Positions 21,848 to 37,089 of a stretch of 64,000 nucleotides of DNA are shown here, piece by piece. A program made the translations under genes and the position numbers. The notes under the pieces were generated by a model, which ran no database searches, had not been told where the DNA came from, and saw nothing but the letters and a program-made list of their open reading frames with translations. Positions within the stretch are counted from its first letter, which is position 1. Every line of letters starts with the position of its first letter. Origin of the DNA: Mangifera indica (taxonomy: Eukaryota > Streptophyta > Magnoliopsida > Sapindales > Anacardiaceae); contig NC_058147.1 in assembly GCF_011075055.1 (NCBI RefSeq), forward strand, positions 558,001-622,000, written 5' to 3'.

Positions 21848-22177
21848 CTTAAAATATCTTAAATTAAATTATATTCGAATATAATAATTACATCAGAATT
21901 AATATGATTTGCTCAATTAGTCCATGGCAATTAGAATCGAGGATGGGTCAGGCCATGATGCGCTTCGTCGAAAATGACAAGGCTCGACTTGTCGCAATTC
22001 AAGTATCCTATGAAACTTCAAGACTTGTAATGCAATTCATGGCACAAGGGTTAGTGCGTTTGTGGGCCAACCTACAAATATAATTTTTAAAATTTTGTGG
22101 ACCTTGGCATGACTTTTAAATTTGCGGGTCAGGCCAAACTTTGGCCACATAAGTTACTAAAGAATCAGAATAATTTA
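21848..22177. other. Intergenic
   Basis: No gene or clear element is seen in this short space between two MITEs. Confidence 0.5.
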
Positions 22178-22827
22178 GGGAAAAAGGCTTACCCAAGATT
22201 TAATTTAAATTTATAATAATATGAATGATAAGTAAAAAATTTAAATATCTATTTATAAACTAACTACTATCTAAAGTTTTAATTAAAAGTTAAGATAAAA
22301 TTATTGTTTTATTTATAAACCCTAAAACCTAAAAAATTTATATTATTTTCTCTTTTAGTTTAGAAAACTCATATTTATCTTTTATGATTAAACATTAAAA
22401 AATTTACTTTTTTTTCCTTTTTTAGGTTTTATTTCTAATGGTTTAGGGAACCAAGCAATGATAAGAAAAAAACGAAAGTCTTCTCTGACGAAAGACGAAT
22501 TTGAACAATAAAGAGTTGTATAGATCGAAAAGACTCGACGAAGGATAATGTTTCATTGTCGCATTTGGACAATTGTCCTTCATTTTTCTTTATAGCCAAA
22601 TTTGAAAGATGTGTGAAAAACATCAGTTGTTGATCGAAATGATGGTGGCTGGAGAAGAAAACAAACGAAATTTTAAAGTTTTAAGGTTTATAATAAAATG
22701 ATAATTTTATCTTTATTTTTAACTAAAAATTTAGACAACAGTTAGTGTATAAATAAGTGTTTAAATTTTTTATTTACCATAAATATGATTTTTAAATTAA
22801 TCTAAAATTTAGATAGAAAATAATCCC
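22178..22827. mobile_element. Mutator-like MITE, subfamily A, with exact 9-bp target duplication
   Basis: AATAATTTA occurs on both sides (22169-22177 and 22828-22836). The element starts GGGAAAAAGGCTTACCCAAG and ends GATAGAAAATAATCCC, a decayed subfamily A terminus. The interior retains a CGAAAGTCTTC/GACGAAGGA region. Confidence 0.85.
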
Positions 22828-22836
22828 AATAATTTA

Positions 22837-23306
22837 AAGTTGAAGAAGAAAAATCATCAACAAAGCAAGCTCCAAGTGCAACGAATCTGATGAGGTTTCA
22901 ATCTCAAACCAAACTTAAAATTAACAGACCCAAAATTTTTTTAATTTGAACTCGAGTCAAACAATGGTCCAACCACGAGCATGCGCTCACTGTGTTCCCC
23001 ACTAAATGATGGGATGTATTACAAAAGTAGAACTGGGCTGAAAAAGATTCGCCATAGAAGTTGGGCCCAATCTATTCTAAGATATGAGCACACAAATAAA
23101 ACCCAAGCTTGTGGCCCAAAAGAGGAACTTGCGTTACTGATCTGGTGTGGTAGGCCCACGAAAATGATCTCGAAGAGGTCAATATATGCACATCCAATGG
23201 CTCTCATTGTGAAATCTTCGGTTCCGGTGTGACTAAGCACTATTAAGCCTAATAGTCACAGTAGCTTGGACCATTTTCGCTTGTCGAATTGCAGAGAGAG
23301 AGAAAG
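22837..23306. other. Upstream region of the NDUFB2-type gene
   Basis: The first part is low-complexity. The part from 23030 carries the site II cluster annotated separately. Open frames on both strands here are not coding by any sign seen. Confidence 0.5.
23034..23158 (+). promoter_or_regulatory. Cluster of site II motifs (TGGGCC/T) upstream of the complex I gene
   Basis: TGGGCT at 23034, overlapping TGGGCC/GGCCCA at 23062-23069, GGCCCA at 23113 and GGCCCA at 23153 lie 149-273 bp before the ATG. Site II elements are known to be enriched in promoters of plant nuclear genes for oxidative phosphorylation and are bound by TCP factors; this fits the downstream gene. Confidence 0.7.
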
Positions 23307-24193
23307 ATGGGAGGAGGAGACCATGGCGAGAGCGTCACATACAAGGGCATGACCTTGCATAAACCTAAGCGATGGCACACCCTCACTGGCAAGGGCTTGT
23401 GCGCTGTCATGTGGTACCTTCTTCGCTTTATATTTTCGTTTAATTGACCGGAAACCTAATCTTATTTCTATTTCTTTGGTATAATTTGCTCTAAATGAAC
23501 TCTTGAATTTGATTTATCTTATTTCTTAGTGTCAGATTCTTGGTCATGATCCAATCTGAATGCTTTCCAGTTTATATATTTCCGTTTCATCATACAATTC
23601 ATCTGTTTGAAATCATTCATTTTGATTATTGCTGAAATTTACGTTTTTGGATTTTAGTTATGAAATTAAATGGGATAATCTTGTTTGGAAATGACTGTAA
23701 ATGACATCATTCTTATCTTTGACTAATACTAAACGTACAAAAGATTAGTTACTAAGAGTATAGACAAACTGAAGTGTGATAGTATGATTGTATGATTTTG
23801 CATTAGGGATAATTAGACAATTATATCACACAATCATATGATGACACATCTGATTATTTATGCCTTTTAGCAGTCAACCATTTGTACTTATTGTATTATT
23901 ATTATTACCATTATTGTTATTTGGTGGTTTTGGTAATGCAATATATAGAAAAAGGACAATTCAACTGCTCTTTAACCTCATCAAGTTTGTTTATGTTTGA
24001 TATTTCAGGTTTTGGGTTCTCTACAGGGCAAAGCAAGATGGTCCTGTAGTTTTGGTAAGACTCAATTCTGTTTCAGCTTTCCTGTGGTTGAGCCTGTTGT
24101 GGTGCTAGTATCTCACTTCCATTCTGTTTTCTTCAGGGTTGGCGACATCCTTGGGAGGGTCATGATGACCATGGTCATGGGCATGATCATTAG
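23307..24193 (+). CDS. NADH dehydrogenase (ubiquinone) 1 beta subcomplex subunit 2-type protein, mitochondrial complex I
   Basis: Three exons (23307-23413, 24009-24054, 24137-24193) give about 69 residues. It starts MGGGDHGESVTYKGMTLHKP, continues through GKGLCAVMWFWVLYRAKQDG and ends in GWRHPWEGH plus a His/Asp/Gly tail. This is the order in the plant NDUFB2-like subunit (Arabidopsis At1g76200-type, from memory). The protein is an accessory membrane-arm subunit of respiratory complex I in the inner mitochondrial membrane, with one likely membrane segment around CAVMWFWVLY. The stop TAG is directly followed by a splice donor (GTATTT at 24194), so a further intron lies in the 3' UTR. A likely UTR exon begins at 25131 after TTGATTGCAG, with AATAAA at 25227-25232. 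None of the three exons shows as a long open frame. Confidence 0.88.
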
Positions 24194-25130
24194 GTATTTT
24201 TGCCTCATTATTTGAAATTGATTGTAATGACTTTCTAGAAAATTCCATTTATGAAATTGTGAAGTAATCAATTGCTTGTTAAGATATTTATGATGCTATG
24301 TGGATTTTCATGGAGCATTCTTGCTGCATTGGTTTCTTATTAGTGGTTTTTCTTTTCCAAAAAAAAAAAAAAAGTTGAACCATAATTTCCGTTCTTATGG
24401 GGCTTTATAAATAGAGTATGAACTATATATGATTATCCTCTTTGGATGTGATTCTTGGTGATAAGGACTAAGCTTCTAGCCTCGCTCATTGTTTAGGAAG
24501 TAGGGTTAAAAGGGACATTACAATGTATGCTTCTCTCAAATATTAGGTATGAAGGCTTAATAGCCTTGATATTTTGTTATGTTGTCATTAAATTAACAGC
24601 TATTACATAGTTATTCTGTTGGCTTTACATAAGAAGATTAGATCTAGGAATGACTTTATGCTGCAGATTCTTTCTTCTTTTCTGTTCTTTACTTTTATTT
24701 TTGGGTAAAAAGAGAAGGTTGGGGTGTGGGGGCAGTGATGACCGCCTCTGAGAGTTGGCTGGCAATTGAAGTGTTTTATGTCTAGTCATTTAACAGCTTC
24801 ATTGTTAGTATGGCCTTTTGTACCATCATTATTTTGTTCTTCTCAGTAAGGAGCAGTTTTTAATAGTCATTTATTTATGTTTTCACATCCTGCTGAATTT
24901 TTTTCCTGGATTAGAGGGTCAAGTTCCAGTCACAATTATTTGTCAGTGGTCATCAACCTCATATCACTACCTTTGATTTGATGGCCAACAAATGAATTGG
25001 ATGTTGAATTGAAGGACAAGCGCTTCAATATAATTTTCTTTTAAAGCCTCTTTTTATTAAGGTTTCTATTTTCATAGCATAAGTAAGTGGGATGAATTCT
25101 GAAAATTTGTTTGTATCCTATTGATTGCAG

Positions 25131-25260
25131 GAACCCAACTGAAAGACCGAAGGGAAATGCCTTAAAGGTTCTTTAGTAGATCCACAATACGAATATCATC
25201 TGGAATGTCCTTGTTTCTTTTTACTCAATAAACTCGTTGTTATGGGCATATGCCGAACAA
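25131..25260 (+). other. Probable 3' UTR exon of the NDUFB2-type gene
   Basis: An acceptor TTGATTGCAG ends at 25130, and AATAAA at 25227-25232 offers a polyadenylation signal. It pairs with the donor right after the stop codon at 24194. Transcript data are needed to prove it. Confidence 0.5.
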
Positions 25261-27364
25261 ATTTCATGTTAACATGTTAGTTTGTAAGAGGAATATTTTT
25301 TACAGTCCAGATGTCTATGTGCACATGTGTGCTTCTATTTTTTGTGAGCTTATGATGGATTTGAATGAAGCCCAAACTGCACTATCTAGCATTCATTTAT
25401 ATTGTTTCATTTCTGCTTTATCTTCACCTTTTTTGAAGTTAAATAACATAATGTTATCTGTGTTTTGAAGAGCAAGATCATAAAATAATAATATGCAGTC
25501 AACTAGTGGATGTGATTATTTTGGACAATTAGGTGAAATCCTGTGTGTGTGATAAATTTGAGTACTATATTATCTCAGATTTTGTTCTTGTTCTCCTATC
25601 ACGCTGTAGTCTAACTGACATTAAGGTTCCCCTCTTTCAAAGTCATGAGTATGGACCTTCCTCTTGTAGTTTGGTATTGGATTTTTATTTTTGGGGGTTT
25701 AAGATACTAGAAATAAGAAACAATTCAAAGATGATTTTTCTGTCTTGGATCATATTTGCTGACCTTGCTGTTGTGTTATTTCTCAGAGAATATGAATGTA
25801 AATTTCTGAAGTGCTGGTGAGATGGGAGAGACAGGAGAGAGTGAGGCCGATGGGGTTGGGAAAATGGAAGGTTTTTATATTTTGGTTTCATAAGCGGTTT
25901 TATATTTGGTGTGTGGTTGAGCGAGGATATACTTGGCCCTGCTTGCTGGGATATTTCCTATCCTTGGTCCCATCTCTTTTAATGTTGGGGAATCCGATAC
26001 CCTTATGGGACATAGCTGGGACTTTGTTGAGAGGGGTCAATTGGCATTCATAGTGTGGATTCTAATTAAGATTTTGTATGGGTCAACTCATTTGTGAATC
26101 GGGTCTTGTCTGGTAGACTTTTCTTAATCTGAATACAAGTTGTATATAAATGTTGTGTTGTTTCGTCTTAAAATAAGTCAGGTTGGGTTATGTACAGGTA
26201 AAAAGCATATGAATGTGTGGTTTTAAGATAAAACAGATCACACAGATTGTGTTTTGACTCGGCACAATGTATTTCTTGATTGGGTTAATTCAGATGGTGG
26301 TGTGTAGACTTTGGGTCGCGTTTTCTGACTCAACTTCTGAAATAACACAATCAACGAAACAAACTGCCAGGTCTAATCCCAAATCATTAGCTGTTTTGCG
26401 TCCGAAAAAGGAGGAGAGAACTGCAAAAATAACAGGCTGGAGGTTACGAGACAGTGCTAAGGAGGGAGACAAATTTGTAAATCACCCATCCCTGCGTTGT
26501 ATACACGTGCAGTTTATTATTGCAAAATGCTGAACTCAACAAGATTTAGATTGTCTAATCATGATATTTCCCAATTGAACAAAGTTTAGGTTTTTATACT
26601 GAAAACAGATGACAATTTGTTAGTCGGCAGAACAACTTTGTCTTGACATACGAATATTTTACTTGGAAAATTTTCCACGATTGGACTTGCAATCTCTCCC
26701 ACTCTTCCGCTCTGCAAGGCTGTATTCAGCTTGGCGCCACGATTAGAGTAAGATAGGAGATTTAGATCTCATGTAAGAAAGTATAAGACTATGATGTATA
26801 TGGATTTTCAAATCTCAAAGTTAATTTTTAAGAGGTGGTTTATTTAAAATTCATATCATTTGATACAAATGACAAACATCTCTCGGTTGCCACAGGAGCA
26901 TGCTCATGCTGAAAATTCTGAACTGTACTAACTGAACTCGAGGTGATTCTATTTCAAAGTTTTCATATACATCAAGCTGGTCAAGTTCGATAAGAATTTA
27001 TAATAACAGATAGAGCTGGTCGTATCAATCAAAAGGATTCTTATTGATATAGTCATAAACTCAGGAGCCATGACAATTAACAGAAAGACATCATGAGAAA
27101 TGAACACTTGGAAGAATGTAAAGAATAAAAGAATACAATGTCCGAGTTAAAATAATCAGTGTAACATGCAGTAACACATATTGATGTATAACAATACTGA
27201 ATTAAAACTTGTAGAGTTATGGCGACGCTTTCTAAATCCGTAGGACTCTGAAATTCGGCTGATAAAGTGACATTCTGAAAATGACAAATTTTAATGAATA
27301 AAACTGTTATATTAGCGTTAAAAGAGTCACCTAGCCCAAGATTACTAGACCAGCTATGACCTCC
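25261..27364. other. Intergenic
   Basis: No gene is supported. Open frames at 25533-25820, 25811-26053 and 26267-26533 do not resemble known proteins and overlap frames on the other strand. Confidence 0.5.
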
Positions 27365-27763
27365 TCAGCGGGTATGTATGTTGAGTAGTGAAACCCTAGT
27401 TTGAATCAAAAGCCTAGAGATGCACTCCAACTCAACTTCAACAACTTCAATGGCGATCTCCGAGCCTTCAATTCTTTTGCTTGCACTTTGAACTTCTTCT
27501 TCGTCCCAAATATCATATAAACTTCCACCACTCGACCGCATAAACTTGGCCGTGAAAGACCCTTTGGCTGATTTTCTGTCCAGCCAAGGCATAGATATGA
27601 GAGATAACAGTGACTCCACTATAGAGATTACCATAACTATCACTTCTTTTAACACATCCACAACTACCATAAGCTTGGAGTCCACAGAATATACATCTGA
27701 TGCTGTGATTGCTTTGTTCGTCATCCCTCTTAGTGACTGCAGGCACTTGAACGTCTGTTTCAC
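27365..27763 (-). pseudogene. DUF241 family C-terminal fragment
   Basis: The 132-residue frame matches the C-terminal part of plant DUF241 proteins: a hydrophobic helix with VVVDVLKEVIVMVISIVESL, a later amphipathic segment (EIAIEVVEVELECISRLLIQ) and the hallmark end TRVSLLNI. DUF241 proteins are usually near 300 residues, and the N-terminal half is absent upstream (27764 onward). It therefore looks like a decayed or partial copy rather than a full gene, unless an unseen exon exists. The intact relative at 48909-49814 ends similarly, TRVSLLNTLTHH. Function of the family is poorly known. Confidence 0.72.
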
Positions 27764-29599
27764 CTATGTTTGTCTGTACTAAACATGATGTTGCAACAAT
27801 GTGCAAGAATATTAGACAATTTATGAATTAAAAAACAAGTGTACATGATTTTGTTATCCTTGAATGTGACAAGGAATATGAGACTAAGATCCACTGTTCC
27901 GGCCAGGAACTTCCAAGAAATTTTTGTGAAAGTTCCAAGATAATGAAGCCTGCTGACTTTTCTTATTTTTGGATTATAATACATGCTTACTTCAAATTAG
28001 GGTGAGGTGCAATCTGAAGCTGCATGCTCGAGGGAAGGGGCAATGGATTTGGGAGTAAATATGTTGACACAAAGAGATGAATTCAAACTAGAATGTTGGA
28101 GAATAAGAAGAACAATCGTTGGTGTAGTAAAAGTGTGAAGTCAAACCGATAAAATGAGTTTTAGATATGATGAGAGTGCCGACAATTGCATACTCAAACA
28201 TTGTCGAAGCCCCTTTCACATGGTAGTTAGCTAGCCGTGCTCCAAATTCTATGAATAAAGCAGGAAAAAGCTAGGGGATATATGTGAATTTCAGCCTACT
28301 CAGCACAAGAAAATAATATATATATAAAAGAGGGTATTGCTATTTGGAACTTTGAAATTGTAGTGCATCCCTTTAAGAAATCCTAGTACACCGATTGATG
28401 GATTCAACGAAAGGTCGTTTTCTTTCCAAGTATTATTGTGGAAAAGTTTTATACGTAAAACCCATCTACAGCCTACAGGGATCGTGGAAGGAGACTCTTG
28501 ATAAGACATTTTTGGTCTCTTGTGGTGAGATGAAATTGTTGGATGGTGGAGTCTAACCATGTCTATTGATATCTTCATATGGATTGGTCGAAAGTGAACG
28601 TAACTCAGCGACAGAGGGCTCAAAAGGTCAAGAGATAATGAGGAGTTTATTTGTAATTACGTTTCTTAAATTCTCATCTTCCACAAGGTAGTAGGTGTGG
28701 TGTTCCTCAGCAGTAAGGCAATTCTGAGATATGACTGATTCTGGTGTAGAAATTAGGAGCAGGGCTGGGCTGGATTGTATGGACCAGGGCTTCAATTCTG
28801 CCTAAGAATGGACGCCAGAATTGGGCTGGTTTGGATGCAATTATGATTCTGAGAAAGGTATAATCTAAACTTAAATTGTGAACATAAATTGTATTTTAAC
28901 TGAGATTAAATTTTAATTTCTTGTTTTCAAATAAACTCTTTTAAATTTAAATTAATTTTGATATTGGTTTTTATTTAAGTTTGATTTAGATCAAATTCAA
29001 TTTTACCAAACTAAATTAAATTTAAAACAAATTTAAATTCGAATTAAAGGCATAATGTCTATCTTAAGTTTGTTAGAGTTGATCCATAATACCACCTAAA
29101 AAAATCCATCAATAACAAAAACAAAATAGTTAGAAAAATGAAAAGTAATAATTTTGAGATGAACAATATTATTATATAAATTACTGAATTTAAAACCTTA
29201 ATTCAAAATTAACTCATTTAAATTGGTCCATGAATTTACTCCGAGGTATTCCAAATCAGGTCTACCCATAGAAGAAATAAATACGCCTTGACTGGAATAA
29301 TCTTGTTTACAAAAATATCAAAATGACTGGATATATATCGCACACGTGGAAGCAAACAAGCAACATTTACACATATGGCTTGGATTAGGCCAACTTAAGA
29401 CTCCAGCGCCCTCACGAACTCCAAGTGTAGATTTGCAAATTTTCAACATTTCATGCGAATCAGTCATCTCTCAATATAATTCCTCCATTGTGTACGCAAC
29501 ATTCCAGGACTGCTTCTTCCACTGTAACCTCACCCGGAGCCTGAACATCAACTACAATTATAGAGACTTACAGAAGTGAATCTAAGAGACCCAACAGCC
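27764..29599. other. Intergenic, includes FTSH upstream region
   Basis: No gene is supported. From about 28,860 to 29,060 the sequence is low-complexity AT-rich. The 107-codon frame at 28300-28623 (-) is not recognised. Confidence 0.5.
29343..29348. promoter_or_regulatory. G-box CACGTG upstream of FTSH
   Basis: CACGTG lies 257 bp before the ATG. G-boxes are common in light-regulated chloroplast-protein genes; its use here is inferred. Confidence 0.4.
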
Positions 29600-32549
29600 A
29601 TGGCTTCAACAAGCACCAATCCATTGCTCTCTTCCTCTAACTTGTTTGGTTCTCGAATCCTTATCTCTCCTCCGACTCCCAAAACTACCAAATCCCCATT
29701 ATCTTTCCCATTCTTCTATAGAAATAAAAGGTCCCAGTCCCAGATTACAGTGTCAGTACTGAACAAAAAAGAATCAATTTCATCATCAAGAGCGAAAAAA
29801 TTATCAACTGAAGCCACTTTAGCTGCTTTGATGGTGTCTTCTTTAACCCCTCAAGCTCTAGCTGTTGATAACACACCACCGCCGGTAATCGAAGCCCAAC
29901 CCACAAGGCCTAGCCCTTCAAATTCATCACCTTTCGCTCAAAATCTTCTCTTGACAGCTCCTAAACCCCAATCTCAATCCTCTGACCTACCTGAAGGCAG
30001 TCAATGGCGATACAGCGAGTTCTTAAACGCTGTCAAGAAGGGTAAGGTTGAAAGAGTCAGGTTCAGCAAAGACGGTTCTGCCCTTCAGTTGACAGCCGTG
30101 GATGGCCGTCGTGCCACTGTTGTTGTCCCCAATGACCCGGATTTAATCGACATTTTGGCCATGAATGGAGTCGATATTTCGGTCTCTGAAGGGGATTCCG
30201 GTAATGGGCTTTTTAACTTTATCGGGAATTTGTTGTTCCCGTTTCTAGCTTTCGCTGGTTTGTTCTTCCTTTTCCGTCGGGCTCAGGGTGGGCCTGGTGG
30301 GCCGGGCGGACTTGGCGGTCCCATGGATTTTGGAAGATCAAAATCAAAATTCCAGGAAGTTCCTGAAACTGGTGTTACATTTGCTGATGTGGCTGGTGCT
30401 GACCAAGCAAAGTTGGAGTTACAGGAAGTTGTAGATTTTTTGAAAAATCCTGATAAATATACAGCTTTAGGGGCCAAAATTCCTAAAGGATGTTTATTAG
30501 TAGGGCCACCTGGAACCGGTAAAACGTTGTTGGCAAGAGCCGTGGCTGGAGAAGCCGGGGTTCCCTTTTTCTCATGCGCAGCTTCAGAGTTTGTTGAGTT
30601 GTTTGTTGGTGTTGGTGCATCAAGAGTGAGGGATTTGTTTGAGAAAGCAAAATCAAAGGCTCCTTGCATTGTGTTCATTGATGAAATTGATGCTGTTGGG
30701 AGACAGAGAGGGGCAGGGCTTGGAGGAGGAAATGATGAGAGAGAGCAAACGATTAATCAGCTTCTGACTGAAATGGATGGTTTTTCTGGTAATTCTGGTG
30801 TTATTGTATTGGCTGCAACTAATAGACCGGATGTCCTTGATTCAGCTTTGTTGAGGCCAGGGAGGTTTGATAGGCAAGTTACTGTTGACAGGCCTGATGT
30901 TGCAGGCAGAGTTAAGATTCTTCAGGTAAGAATTGTACAAACTTTGCTTGCTTATAGTTGTATAGAATAATTGCATTATTGATGATTTAGAAGGTTTTTG
31001 TGTTTATTTCACTTATTGTTTATAGTTGATATGTAATACTTGCATTATTGGAGGTACATGTGTATAAAACTGACTTTCTCATTTTTATAGGGAGGTGGTT
31101 TGCCAACTAAAATGCCATAGTTATTTATATATAGCTTGCAAGCTTAACCTGTATATCTGCAACAATGTCAGTCCTTGTGTAACAGTATTGATGGTTTGAA
31201 TTCTGTTTCAAATATGAATCTTCGTGTATGATGTTGATCAAATTCTTATTTTGTGTTGGGTTGTGTGAACTTACTGGTACAATTTGTTTTGATAGTGTGG
31301 TTCCAGTTGAAGACATGGAACTTATTGTGTGTATTTTAACCTGTATTTTTCTCCTTTACAGGTGCACTCAAGAGGAAAGGCACTTGCGAAGGATGTGGAC
31401 TTTGAAAAAATTGCTAGAAGAACTCCAGGTTTTACGGGAGCTGACTTGCAGAATCTGATGAATGAAGCAGCCATTCTTGCAGCCAGGCGTGACCTCAAGG
31501 AAATAAGTAAAGATGAAATTTCTGATGCTCTTGAAAGGATAATTGCTGGACCTGAGAAGAAAAATGCAGTTGTCTCAGATGAGAAAAAGAAATTAGTTGC
31601 CTATCATGGTAGTTATTCTTTGCATTTTCTCTTTGCCTTGCTTTTTCCTGTGGAATTTGGCTTTGAGAGTTTAAATCTGTGCATATACTCCAAATTGCAG
31701 AGGCTGGCCATGCTTTAGTTGGTGCACTCATGCCTGAATATGATCCTGTAGCCAAGATATCCATCATTCCCCGTGGCCAAGCTGGTGGGCTTACCTTTTT
31801 CGCTCCAAGTGAAGAGAGGCTTGAGTCTGGACTGTACAGCAGGAGCTATCTGGAGAATCAGATGGCTGTGGCACTTGGTGGAAGGTTAGTTCATCTTGGT
31901 TAATGCTTTGAATAATGAATAGCACTATAAAAATATTTTGGTGATTTTTGTTGCTCTTGGGACTTGTATTTGAACAAGAAGAACGAGATCTTCGGAAATC
32001 TCTTGGCAGTCAACCTCATTTTGTCTGACGAATTCCTTGTACTTATGCAGGGTTGCAGAAGAGGTAATTTTTGGTACAGAAAATGTGACAACGGGAGCAT
32101 CAAATGACTTCATGCAAGTTTCACGGGTAGCAAGGCAGATGGTTGAGAGATTTGGGTTCAGCAAAAAAATTGGACAAGTTGCCATCGGCGGACCTGGTGG
32201 AAATCCCTTCTTGGGTCAACAAGTAAGATTATCATTATTAGATTCAGTAACCATTTATTTTATCATGAACCAGTGTCCTGCATTATGAACACTGTCATAA
32301 CGATGGAAATGCATGTTTCCACTCCAGATGTCTTCTCAGAAAGACTACTCAATGGCAACAGCGGACGTGGTAGATGCAGAGGTAAGGGAACTGGTAGAGA
32401 AGGCATATTCGAGGGCAAAACAGATCATCACAACTCACATTGACATACTTCACAAGCTTGCTCAACTCCTCATAGAGAAAGAAACAGTTGATGGGGAAGA
32501 ATTCATGAGCCTCTTCATTGATGGGAAAGCTGAGCTGTTTGTTGCCTGA
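29600..32549 (+). CDS. FTSH: Chloroplast ATP-dependent zinc metalloprotease FTSH1/FTSH5 type (thylakoid)
   Basis: Five exons (29600-30925, 31362-31608, 31701-31884, 32051-32222, 32328-32549) give 716 residues, the length of Arabidopsis FTSH1 as remembered. This type-A subunit assembles with FTSH2/FTSH8 in the thylakoid hexamer that degrades photodamaged D1 protein during photosystem II repair. Residues 1 to about 60 look like a transit peptide. A hydrophobic stretch ending near ALA (86-88) could be a thylakoid signal, and a membrane segment spans about 204-227. Then come Walker A GPPGTGKT (302-309), Walker B IVFIDE (357-362), the RPGRFDR arginine finger and the zinc motif HEAGH (524-528). The ATG at 29600 is the first in frame; the N-terminal [10 protein letters not shown] and PTPKTTKSP follow FTSH1/5. 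FTSH1 versus FTSH5 is not decidable by eye. Confidence 0.95.
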
Positions 32550-33292
32550 TTGCTTGTGTAGCCATCAAAACCATGTTTGTATCATAAGTTTTCATACACA
32601 ACTTGTAAAACTAACTAATTTTTCCAGTCTAGAAATATGACACAGTATTAGAAGGATATGTGCCACAAATATTTCTGCTTGGCTATTTGTAGAGCCAACA
32701 CATGAGATACCAAGGCTCAGCCCCTTTTTCTTTTTAGCCAAATCTGCATCAACTAATCAATACAATCTGTCATTTCCTTGAGAAATAATACTGTATACAC
32801 CAACGGTAAATACACAGGTATAAACACTTATATAAATATTACTTATCTCTAATTCAAAACTATTTAATTATATAATGACATGTTATAATTTGAATCTGTA
32901 TTTATATTTAATTGTTAATGCTAGTATAGCCCAGTAACTACTGTAACCTTAGAGACTGGCAGAAATTAACATAATACAGATTGCCATTCCTTAATGTGCT
33001 TGCTCCAACTCCAACAGAGCTTGCATTGGGAAGGAGTTCATTGAAAATTCTTCAAGTTGCACCCTTCTCAAATCAAGTTTACCTTTGCATGTACATATGA
33101 AAGACTGATTATTTCACTGAAATTGTAAAAAATATAGCAGCCAGAGTAATACAAAGTATCTCCCTCCCTCTATGGTACATTTTCGATGAAAGCATATTCC
33201 CACTCCCATCATAGATAGACCCAAATATTTTCTTACAACAACAATAACCACAGCAATTGATTGAGCAGTGTTACAAAGAATTTTACAATCAC
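32550..33292. other. Intergenic between convergent FTSH and BSK1-type genes
   Basis: This 743-bp stretch holds the 3' UTRs of both genes. An AT-rich patch near 32,800-32,930 may be a decayed small MITE. No gene is seen. Confidence 0.5.

Positions 33293-37089
<3,797 letters not shown>

Noticed and set aside
28300..28623. A 107-codon minus-strand frame with VGCRWVLRIK, recalling the copia reverse-transcriptase phrase
   Set aside because: Only about ten residues resemble the retrotransposon motif; neither side continues with reverse-transcriptase sequence.
29576..29599. An upstream extension of the FTSH reading frame by eight codons
   Set aside because: The codon at 29576 is GTG, not ATG, and the extension has no similarity to FTSH N-termini.
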